From Deinococcus sp. (lineage in GTDB: Bacteria > Deinococcota > Deinococci > Deinococcales > Deinococcaceae), in assembly GCF_018260555.1 (NCBI RefSeq), contig NZ_JAGLBB010000111.1, positions 1 through 5,223 on the forward strand: a stretch of 5,223 bases of DNA. Direction: 5' to 3'. Below the pieces are notes generated by a model. It made no database searches. It was given only the letters and a program-made list of their open reading frames with translations, and was not told where the DNA came from. The translations under genes and the position numbers were made by a program. Below are positions 1 to 5,126 of the stretch, one piece after another; positions within the stretch are counted from its first letter, which is position 1, and each line of letters begins with the position of its first letter.

Positions 1-157
1 AGTTTGGGCAGGCATCGTCAGCGATACCCAGACTCTACACTTTGCGCCGCACCCCACCCCCCTGCTGAGCAGTTACAGAATTTGATTGATTAAAAGATTG
101 ATCATCATCAGAGAAGCCGTCCGATTTGCGTCGTGCACGTCATTTTCGGATTTTTAC
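1..157. other. Stretch without a recognisable gene, containing an AT-rich patch
   Basis: No reading frame here has a plausible start, ribosome binding site and protein-like translation. Bases 73-110 are clearly AT-rich against the surrounding GC-rich DNA. They contain an 8-base near-direct repeat, GATTGATT (84-91) and GATTGATC (96-103), separated by AAAA. A short inverted repeat, CTGCT-G-AGCAG, lies at 62-72 and has no T-run after it, so I do not call it a terminator. The patch could be a promoter or operator of a gene to the left, or part of the mobile-element end that continues into the repeat array. Neither can be decided from the window. Confidence 0.4.
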
Positions 158-515
158 TGACCGAGATGTCCGAATACCCACTCTGCGACTGACCAAGATG
201 TCCGAACAAAACCAACCCAGATGTCCGAACGAATCTCCACTCAATTGACCGAGATGTCCGAACTGGCGTAAGAGCAAGTGGCCGAGATGTCCGAATCGAT
301 CCAGGTGATTTTTACCCCCAAAAGTTCGGACATCTCGGCCAGTTCCCACGTGGCACTTCTTTCTGGAAAATTCACGTTGGCGACGGTCTGCAACTCCTCG
401 CCTCTTCCACAACTGACCGAGATGTCCGAACTCCTGGATGACCGAGATGTCCGAATTCCTCGGAGCTTGAAGATCTGCACCGACCACCTGCATTGAGGTT
501 CGGACATCTCGGCCA
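158..515. repeat. Array of nine 17-bp dispersed repeats, probable transposase-binding or regulator-binding sites
   Basis: The consensus is TGACCGAGATGTCCGAA, with A or G at position 3. Plus-strand copies lie at 158-174, 190-206 (one change, CAAG), 213-229 (three changes at the left side), 246-262, 279-295, 414-430 and 439-455. Minus-strand copies lie at 325-341 and 499-515. The TGGCC variant occurs at 279 and in both minus-strand copies; TGACC occurs at 158, 190, 246, 414 and 439. Start-to-start distances in the first cluster are 32, 23, 33 and 33 bases, near two or three helical turns, which fits protein binding on one face of the DNA. Intervening bases are not conserved, so this is not a tandem satellite or a CRISPR array. 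Multiple sites in both orientations are known at the ends of IS21-like and Tn7/Mu-like elements. That assignment is inference, because no transposase gene is in view. Confidence 0.85.
279..341. repeat. Perfect 17-bp inverted repeat pair inside the array
   Basis: The plus-strand copy at 279-295 and the minus-strand copy at 325-341 both read TGGCCGAGATGTCCGAA and face each other across 29 bases. Transcribed RNA could form a 17-bp stem, but the 29-base loop and lack of a following T-run argue against a terminator. More likely these are two oppositely oriented protein-binding sites. Confidence 0.6.
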
Positions 516-528
516 CTCCTGCACGTGA

Positions 529-1059
529 TCGCTGCCATCCAGGCAAGAAGCAGTAGCTCAGACAACACCAGCTCAGACGACCCCTGCCCCCGCGACCGCT
601 GCACCGGCGACTCCCGCGCCGGTCACCCTGGCCACCACCCCGACCATCTCACCGGCCAGCCTGAGCCTCAGTGCCGCCACCCGCATCGCCACGCTGGCCG
701 TGAATAACTGCGCGCAACTCGGGTACCACGTGAGCGTCACCGTGGTCGACCGCAGCGGCGTGACCCTGGCTGTGGCCCGCTCGGAGAACGCGGGGCCGCA
801 CACCCTCGGCGCCAGCCTCGGCAAGGCGTTCACCAGTGCCAGCGCCCGCAACCTGACGAGTGAGATCGCCAGGAACCTGCCCAGCAACCCCGGCCTGGCG
901 GACATTCCCGGCTACCTCGTCCTGGCGGGCGGGGCGCCCATCCGCGTGAACGGCGCCGTGGTCGGTGCCGTCGGTGCCGTCGGCGTCAGCGGCGCTCCCA
1001 GTGGGATGATCGACGAGGAGTGCGGCCTGGACGCCACTGCAGCCGTCTTCGGTCAGTAA
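529..1059 (+). pseudogene. GlcG/HbpS-family (DUF336) heme-binding protein, 5'-truncated
   Basis: The frame is open from just after a TGA at 526-528 to the TAA at 1057-1059 (176 residues) but has no ATG or GTG before the GTG at 700. Residues about 8-11 (AVAQ) look like the end of a signal peptide, with cleavage before Gln. A Thr/Pro/Ala-rich linker follows (AQTTPAQTTPAPAT and onward). The DUF336 fold starts near residue 45 (LSLSAATRIATLAV) and continues through VSVTVVDRSGVTLAV, a LGKAFTSASARN helix, IPGYLVLAGGAPIRVNG and a GVSGAP loop, matching GlcG/HbpS proteins to the end. Family members bind heme or small ligands, and secreted forms act outside the cytoplasm. The start and signal peptide are missing exactly where the repeat array ends, so I infer disruption by a mobile element. 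Initiating at GTG 700 would remove the first conserved helix and has no good ribosome binding site. A short in-frame duplication alters the glycine loop. Confidence 0.75.
961..978 (+). repeat. In-frame 9-bp tandem duplication in the heme-binding-protein remnant
   Basis: GTCGGTGCC occurs twice back to back (961-969 and 970-978), followed by the related GTCGGCGTC. The translation reads VVGAVGAVGVSG, where GlcG/HbpS proteins usually have a shorter VVGAIGVSG-type loop. Three extra residues have therefore been added to a conserved glycine-rich turn. Slipped-strand duplication is the simplest explanation. Confidence 0.65.
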
Positions 1060-1241
1060 TCGCGTCGGCGGGGCGAAGTACAGGTCACGCCAGTCGACCG
1101 GGGGAGAGGACACAGAAGGGGAAGAGAGCGTGTGAGGTGTACTGGGCGACCCCGCCCTCCTCTACGGCCCATACGTCCCGGCTGGGCGGCAGGTGCAGGT
1201 CCGTGACGAGCAGGCTCAGGTCGAGCAGATCCTTCACGTAG

Positions 1242-1249
1242 GGCTGGCT
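1242..1249. repeat. 4-bp tandem duplication (GGCT twice), frameshifting
   Basis: GGCTGGCT at 1242-1249 lies in the minus-strand remnant, where its protein-like reading moves from the AAGQQP frame to the YVKDLL frame. Deleting one GGCT joins the two as GQQPYVKDLL. A 4-base unit is common by chance, so it is meaningful only together with the nearby 7-bp duplication and the restored frame. Confidence 0.45.
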
Positions 1250-1268
1250 GCTGCCCGGCCGCGGGCAG

Positions 1269-1282
1269 GTGTAGCGTGTAGC
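1269..1282. repeat. 7-bp tandem duplication (GTGTAGC twice), frameshifting
   Basis: GTGTAGC is repeated exactly at 1269-1275 and 1276-1282. It falls inside the minus-strand gene remnant where the coding-like frame changes. Deleting one unit joins the FVETLH frame to the LPAAGQQ frame. The pattern is typical of replication slippage, or it could be a sequencing or assembly error. Confidence 0.6.
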
Positions 1283-1396
1283 GTCTCCACGAAGTGCGCG
1301 GGGCCCGGGTCGCTGGGGAAGGTCGTGAACGGCAGGCTTGCGAAGGACTCGATTCAAGACGATGGGGGCCGCCATGACCCCTCACGCTCATTTGCG

Positions 1397-1426
1397 CTGA
1401 CCTGCCGTCCACTTGCGCGGTACGCT
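1397..1426 (+). promoter_or_regulatory. Candidate promoter of the toxin operon, probably giving a leaderless transcript
   Basis: TACGCT at 1421-1426 fits the TANNNT form of a -10 element, and CTGACC at 1397-1402 is a partial -35 match with an 18-base spacer. The toxin ATG at 1434 begins 7 bases after the -10 hexamer, and there is no Shine-Dalgarno sequence before it. This geometry is typical of leaderless genes in Deinococcus, where transcription starts at or next to the start codon. TTGCGC occurs twice (1392-1397 and 1413-1418) and could be an operator, but that is weak. Confidence 0.45.
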
Positions 1427-1433
1427 GCCCGTC

Positions 1434-3860
1434 ATGATCGAACGGGTCCAGCAGACCAGACGCAAGGCTCCGCCTCCGCAGCGGAAGCCAGAACAGATGG
1501 ACGTGCCAGTGGCCCCGGAGCCCCTCGCCGTCCAGCGGCAGGCCCTCACGAAGCACGGCGCCCGCCCACAGACCGCGCAGCGACACGCCGCCGGACCAGT
1601 GCTCCGGGCCGCTGCCCTGGACCGCCAGGAACACGCCCGCCTCGAACAGGAGCGCGCCCACGTCCAGCGGCAGGTCGCCGCACTCGGTGAAGTGACAGCC
1701 GTGGAGAGGCAGGCGGATCCCCGCCCCGTTCCCGACCGGCCCACCACGCCCGCCGAGTGGGTGACCGTGATGCGCGCCCGGGCCGAAGAAGTCCAGGGAC
1801 GACCGCTGGATTCCCGGAGCAGCGCAGCATTCACCGCTCTGCAGCGGCAGGTCGCTCAGACCCTCGCGCAGGGGTTCAGGGCAGATCGGGGCGACGCTCA
1901 GGCCCGCTACGCCACGTACGGGGAGCACCTCGCCACCCTGCAGCGCCATCCGGTGAGCGCACCGGTCGCCCGGGTGGTGCTGGGCCTGGTTCCACCAGCG
2001 GAGCGTCTGCTCCTTCAGCGGGCGGTCGACGAGACCCTGCAGCGCTTCCAGGCGCAGGAGCAGGCTGCCCTGAACTTCGACACCCTGCAGACCCTCCAGC
2101 GGCAACTGGCCGAACTGGACGCCGAGGCGACGCAGCCAGTCCTGCAGCGCATCCAGGCACGTAGGGGAGCGGGTTCCCCGCTCCCGGAAGCCATCCAGCG
2201 TCACCTGGAGCAGGGACTGAACCATGACCTGAGCCGCGTGCGGATTCACGATGACGCCGAAGCAGACAAGCTGGCCAAGGGCGTGAACGCCATTGCCTTC
2301 ACAACGGGCACGGACATCTTCTTCCAGTCGGGACACTTCAATCCGAACACCCAGAGCGGCCTGGAACTCCTCGCGCACGAGGTCACGCACACCGTCCAGC
2401 AGAGTCAGGGTCGCGTCGGGACAGGCATCGACCCGGACGCCGGACTGGAGAGCGAGGCCCGGACCATGGGCGCCCGACTGGCGAAGAGGCCGGGGAAGCA
2501 CAGGCCCACGTTGCCAGCTGTGACTGCGGCGCCCCGTCACACCAGCAGCGGCCTCCTCGTGCAGCGCCAGGCCGCTCCGGGCCAGCCGGCCTTCAAGTTC
2601 AGGGACGTCAACTTCTGGAAACCCATCCCCGGCGCCATGTTCGAGGGCGCCAAGCAGGCCCTCGTGGACGTCTGGGAGCTCATCAAGAACCTGCCCGTCA
2701 TCGCGCAGCAACTCCCTGAACTTACGCGGAAAGCGGTCGCCTGGCTCCGCACCATGGACACACTGCAGGAATGGAAAGCCGTCGCGCAGGCACTCGGGAT
2801 GGGCGCCCTGACCGCCGGGCAGAACTGGCTCAAGCAGACCGCCGCGCAGCAGGGCGCCGCGCTGGGCCGCTTTGTCGGTCAGATGATCGGCGAATTCGCA
2901 CTCGGCAAGGGCGCCGGAGCCGCCCTGAAAGCCCTCAAGGGTGGCGGCGGTGTCGTGAAGATGTTCGACGACTTCACCGATAGGGTGGATAGCGCCCTGC
3001 ATCAGATGGGAGGCGGTGGGCCTAGGCCCGCACTGGCCGGCGCAGGGTACGGGCCGTCGCTGCCCAGCCCAGCACGGCCAGGCAGCGTGCGCACGCCAGC
3101 GCCCCTCCCGTCACTGAGTAGCCCTTCACGGATGACCGCGGCGGCCCCCACCAGTGGCGAAGTGATCTCCAAGGCGCTGCAGACAGCGATGGATGCGAAG
3201 AACTGGAACGCCGTCCGGGCACTGCTCGGCAAGGCTCCGCCCGCCAAACTCCCGGACGGCTACTTCTACCGCACCCTGGAGAACGGCAAGAAACAGATCG
3301 TTCGCAAGAAAGCGGACGACGACCAGTTCGTCATGCTCACCATTGACGAGAACGGCAAGGTACAGGTCGCCGATCCCAACGTCAGCGACCGGATCAGCGT
3401 CGCCTCCGCCATGAAGAGGAACTTCAAGGCGGCGATGGGCCGGGCGGTCCGTGACGGGTACCAGCTGCATCACCTGATCCCGGACAACCTGGTCCGCAGT
3501 CACCCCCTGATGCAGCTGGCCATGGCCAAGGGGTACGACCTGGACCGCGCCTCCAACCTGCTGGAAATGCCCGGCCGACCCGAGGTGCGCCAGAGCGTTC
3601 AGGAGATCGTGGGGCACTTCGGCAGCCACGACAAGTACGACAAACAGGTCAAGGATCGTCTAGATCTTCTCCTCGCGACTCTCAAGGATGACCACCCTGG
3701 GGGCTTCACCGATACTGATCTGATGGAAGCAATCAGGACTCTGGAAGATCAACTACGGGAGTTGTTCAGAAGTGGTACACCTCCGACTCGTTGGGACCCG
3801 GATACGAAGTCCAACGTGCTGACCGACGCGGGTCCCACGCCCGTCGAGGGACAGGCATGA
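1434..3860 (+). CDS. Polymorphic toxin: eCIS_core (DUF4157) protein with C-terminal AHH-type HNH/ENDO VII nuclease
   Basis: This is an 808-residue protein. Residues 1-245 are Gln/Arg/Ala-rich and helical, with recurring hydrophobic-Gln-Arg motifs. Residues 246-325 form the eCIS_core (DUF4157) domain: LPEAIQRHLE, DLSRVRIHDDAEADKLA, AIAFTTGTDIFF and LLAHEVTHTVQQ. HEVTH at 315-319 is the HExxH zinc-protease-like motif, and LESEA downstream can supply a third ligand. VQRQ at 376-379 marks the end of the N-terminal module. Residues 390-525 are hydrophobic or amphipathic helices, and 527-573 a Pro/Ser/Gly linker. The toxin tip has GYFYR (609-613), YQLHHLIP (catalytic-type HH at 679-680), Asn708 and GSHDKY (730-735), matching the AHH branch of the HNH/ENDO VII nucleases with Leu replacing the first Ala. 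The expected activity is nucleic-acid cleavage in a target cell. There is no signal peptide, so eCIS loading or lysis is the likely exit. ATG 1434 is preferred over TTG 1413 because of the promoter position. The immunity gene overlaps the stop. Confidence 0.88.
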   Translation: MIERVQQTRRKAPPPQRKPEQMDVPVAPEPLAVQRQALTKHGARPQTAQRHAAGPVLRAAALDRQEHARLEQERAHVQRQVAALGEVTAVERQADPRPVPDRPTTPAEWVTVMRARAEEVQGRPLDSRSSAAFTALQRQVAQTLAQGFRADRGDAQARYATYGEHLATLQRHPVSAPVARVVLGLVPPAERLLLQRAVDETLQRFQAQEQAALNFDTLQTLQRQLAELDAEATQPVLQRIQARRGAGSPLPEAIQRHLEQGLNHDLSRVRIHDDAEADKLAKGVNAIAFTTGTDIFFQSGHFNPNTQSGLELLAHEVTHTVQQSQGRVGTGIDPDAGLESEARTMGARLAKRPGKHRPTLPAVTAAPRHTSSGLLVQRQAAPGQPAFKFRDVNFWKPIPGAMFEGAKQALVDVWELIKNLPVIAQQLPELTRKAVAWLRTMDTLQEWKAVAQALGMGALTAGQNWLKQTAAQQGAALGRFVGQMIGEFALGKGAGAALKALKGGGGVVKMFDDFTDRVDSALHQMGGGGPRPALAGAGYGPSLPSPARPGSVRTPAPLPSLSSPSRMTAAAPTSGEVISKALQTAMDAKNWNAVRALLGKAPPAKLPDGYFYRTLENGKKQIVRKKADDDQFVMLTIDENGKVQVADPNVSDRISVASAMKRNFKAAMGRAVRDGYQLHHLIPDNLVRSHPLMQLAMAKGYDLDRASNLLEMPGRPEVRQSVQEIVGHFGSHDKYDKQVKDRLDLLLATLKDDHPGGFTDTDLMEAIRTLEDQLRELFRSGTPPTRWDPDTKSNVLTDAGPTPVEGQA
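1530..2567 (+). repeat. Recurring hydrophobic-Gln-Arg (VQR/LQR/IQR) motifs in the toxin N-terminal module
   Basis: Ten copies of [V/L/I]QR occur in the toxin, with the hydrophobic residue at positions 33, 77, 136, 169, 194, 202, 221, 237, 254 and 376 (counted from ATG 1434). Several extend to QRQ or QRH. At DNA level they recur as variants of CTGCAGCGGCAG or GTCCAGCGGCAG, but spacing is irregular and codons vary, so the repeat is at protein level. The last copy separates the eCIS_core domain from the variable pre-toxin part. Such motifs are, from memory, frequent in DUF4157 proteins. Their role is not established here. Confidence 0.6.
3846..3851 (+). promoter_or_regulatory. Shine-Dalgarno site for the immunity gene
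   Basis: GAGGGA ends 5 bases before the ATG at 3857 and lies inside the end of the toxin gene. It fixes the immunity start at 3857 rather than an upstream in-frame ATG at 3791, and supports coupled translation of toxin and immunity protein. Confidence 0.65.
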
Positions 3861-4507
3861 GCGAGTTCTACTTCCTCATGGCTGACATTGACCGGCTCAA
3901 CCCTGACCTCGGCGGCAGCGAGGTCAATCAGGTGGACCGCAGCCCCATTCATGCAACTCTGACGACGCCAGACGGCCCTGTCGAGATAGCTGAAGACCTG
4001 TTCTTCTGGTTAGGCACCGAGGAACCGTTCCACGTGCCCGAACCCGTCGAGTTCACTGGCTTCTTCCCGACCGTGCTCGAGACCGATATGCCCATCGCTG
4101 AGAAGCGGCTCCCACTTATTTCCCGGGCGCTCCTGACTACCCTGCTGGAAGTGGGTGACTTCCCGCACCGGGTCATCACGACCCGCATCACCGACGACGT
4201 GGAAGCCAGCGGCGGCGACCCGGACTACCCCGTGGGCCGCACAACCGACGCCTACATCCTCCTTCAGGTTCTTGGGCATCTCGACATCCTCGACCTGGAA
4301 CGCTCGGAGTATGGACGGCACAACGAGCGCACAGGAAGCGTGACCGGTCTGGAGAAGGCTGTTCTGCACCTTCCCAAGTCCGGCCTCCCACCCCTCTTCT
4401 GCCTCAAGCCTGCCCGCAGGCACCTGCTGGTCTCGGCCGCAGGCCGGGCCGCGCTCGAGGCCGCTGGCATCCGGGGCGTCAGGTTCTCGGATAACCCCTA
4501 CTACTGA
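3857..4507 (+). CDS. Imm11-family (DUF1629) immunity protein, probable partner of the AHH nuclease toxin
   Basis: This is a cytoplasmic protein of 216 residues with no signal peptide or membrane segment. The C-terminal half carries the Imm11/DUF1629 signature in order: YILLQVLGHLDILDLERSEY (133-152), GLEKAVL (164-170), LPPLFCL (177-183), then LLVSAAGRAALEAAGIRGVRF (190-210), close to the usual ending of the family. The N-terminal half is more divergent but starts as members do, with a short Phe/Tyr-rich strand (EFYFLMAD). Imm11 proteins (type member MXAN_0049) are known as neighbours of AHH and other nuclease toxins in polymorphic toxin loci and are thought to bind and neutralise them in the producing cell. 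The start codon overlaps the toxin stop as ATGA, with a good ribosome binding site, so production is probably coupled. The next gene begins 4 bases after the stop. The family call is strong; the specific pairing is inferred from position. Confidence 0.85.
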   Translation: MSEFYFLMADIDRLNPDLGGSEVNQVDRSPIHATLTTPDGPVEIAEDLFFWLGTEEPFHVPEPVEFTGFFPTVLETDMPIAEKRLPLISRALLTTLLEVGDFPHRVITTRITDDVEASGGDPDYPVGRTTDAYILLQVLGHLDILDLERSEYGRHNERTGSVTGLEKAVLHLPKSGLPPLFCLKPARRHLLVSAAGRAALEAAGIRGVRFSDNPYY

Positions 4508-4511
4508 CCGC

Positions 4512-5126
4512 ATGGTGCTCCCCTCCTTCCTGCAGGGCGAGGACAGCTTCGAAGTCAGCGAGCGCCTCGAGGCACCCATCCGCCGGATCGCGCAGGGCAC
4601 GGCGTCAGTCCTCGGTGCCCTCATGCCTGTGCACAGTCCCGACAGTCGGCGCTCCAGCATCCCGGTGATCCTGGCCACCCGGAGTTTCGCGGGTGGCTTT
4701 CACGCCCCGGCGCTGCTGGGGGCGCTGTATGACGCGCTCGTCACCGTGGCGCTGGAGACCGACACCGACGAGGAGAGTGAGCAGGTGATGGCCCGACTGA
4801 CCGACCTGTACCGGGAGTGCCTCGCTCACCCGTGGGGCGTGCTGTGCGCCCTGCCGATCGAGGCGCAATGCTGGATCTACGAAGGCGCCCTGATCAAGGG
4901 GCAACTCAGTCCCGAGCGCATCCGACTGCTGCTTGAGGCGGTGACCCGGGAGCGGGACTGGTTGCGCTCGATGGACGGGCGGTACGACGATGGGCGCGAG
5001 AAGCCCGGGCATCTCTGGGAAGCCCACACGGTGGTCAGCTGGCTGGCGGCACGCCATGGGCTGCCAGCGCCTACCTCGCAGGCCACCTGGGATCAGATGG
5101 TTCAGGAGCTGCATGAGCGGCTCTGA
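4512..5126 (+). CDS. Unrecognised 204-residue protein in the toxin-immunity operon
   Basis: I do not recognise a family. The protein is soluble and mostly helical by composition, with no signal peptide or membrane segment. Notable parts are APIRRIAQGTASVLGAL (21-37), AGGFHAPALLGALYDALVTVAL (60-81, a candidate buried helix), an acidic turn ETDTDEESE (82-90), HPWGVLCALPIEAQCWIYEGAL (106-127), LSPERIRLLLEAV (132-144) and EAHTVVSWLAARHGLPAP (170-187). ATG 4512 lies 4 bases after the immunity stop. No ribosome binding site is visible, so translation probably depends on reinitiation from the upstream gene. GC-rich codon use matches its neighbours. Its place directly behind a toxin-immunity pair suggests a second immunity protein or accessory factor, which is inference only. 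It overlaps the next gene by 14 bases. Confidence 0.8.
   Translation: MVLPSFLQGEDSFEVSERLEAPIRRIAQGTASVLGALMPVHSPDSRRSSIPVILATRSFAGGFHAPALLGALYDALVTVALETDTDEESEQVMARLTDLYRECLAHPWGVLCALPIEAQCWIYEGALIKGQLSPERIRLLLEAVTRERDWLRSMDGRYDDGREKPGHLWEAHTVVSWLAARHGLPAPTSQATWDQMVQELHERL

Larger units (their letters stand above)
1085..1353 (-). pseudogene. Frameshifted remnant of an unrecognised gene, minus strand
   Basis: Reading leftward from 1353, one frame gives a protein-like stretch (IESFASLPFTTFPSDPG, then PAHFVETLH). A second frame continues with LPAAGQQP and a third with YVKDLLDLSLLVTDLH up to ALFPFCVLSPGRLA and a TGA at 1085-1087. The frame changes coincide with two tandem duplications: 7 bp at 1269-1282 and 4 bp at 1242-1249. 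Removing one unit of each (11 bases) leaves 258 bases, exactly 85 codons plus a stop in one frame. The upstream side is cut by an in-frame stop at 1354-1356 with no start codon, so the N-terminus is also missing. The frame running uninterrupted from 1375 to 1085 starts in low-complexity, poor-quality sequence and is less convincing. I do not recognise the family. The parent gene was probably soluble, with no membrane segment visible. Confidence 0.55.

Noticed and set aside
62..72. Inverted repeat as a rho-independent terminator
   Set aside because: The arms are only 5 bases with a one-base centre, and no T-run follows.
158..515. CRISPR array
   Set aside because: Repeats are only 17 bp, occur in both orientations, and have irregular spacing with gaps of 6 to over 70 bases.
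158..515. Iteron-type plasmid replication origin
   Set aside because: Some copies have iteron-like phasing, but orientation is mixed, no rep gene is nearby, and I see no DnaA box. It cannot be excluded but is less likely than an element end.
140..604. Open frames across the repeat array with recurring GHLGQ- or DISV-like peptides
   Set aside because: The peptide repeats are only translations of the 17-bp DNA sites in several frames. There is no ribosome binding site and no protein-like sequence between repeats.
700..1059. Intact heme-binding protein starting at GTG 700
   Set aside because: This start removes the first conserved helix and the secretion leader, although the same frame is clearly protein-like back to about 550, and no good ribosome binding site precedes it.
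1085..1375. Intact 96-residue minus-strand gene
   Set aside because: Only its C-terminal half looks like protein. The N-terminal half is better read in other frames that join once two tandem duplications are removed.
1413..1433. TTG start for the toxin
   Set aside because: It would lie upstream of the probable -10 hexamer and has no ribosome binding site; ATG 1434 fits the promoter.
1053..3002. A 649-codon open frame on the minus strand
   Set aside because: It lies opposite the toxin gene, is Arg/Pro/Gly-rich without domain structure, and is explained by GC-rich codon use on the plus strand, where eCIS_core motifs are clear.
3791..3856. Upstream ATG start for the immunity protein
   Set aside because: The extra 22 residues are Arg/Gly-rich shadow sequence of the toxin frame. 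ATG 3857 has a Shine-Dalgarno site and the ATGA overlap.
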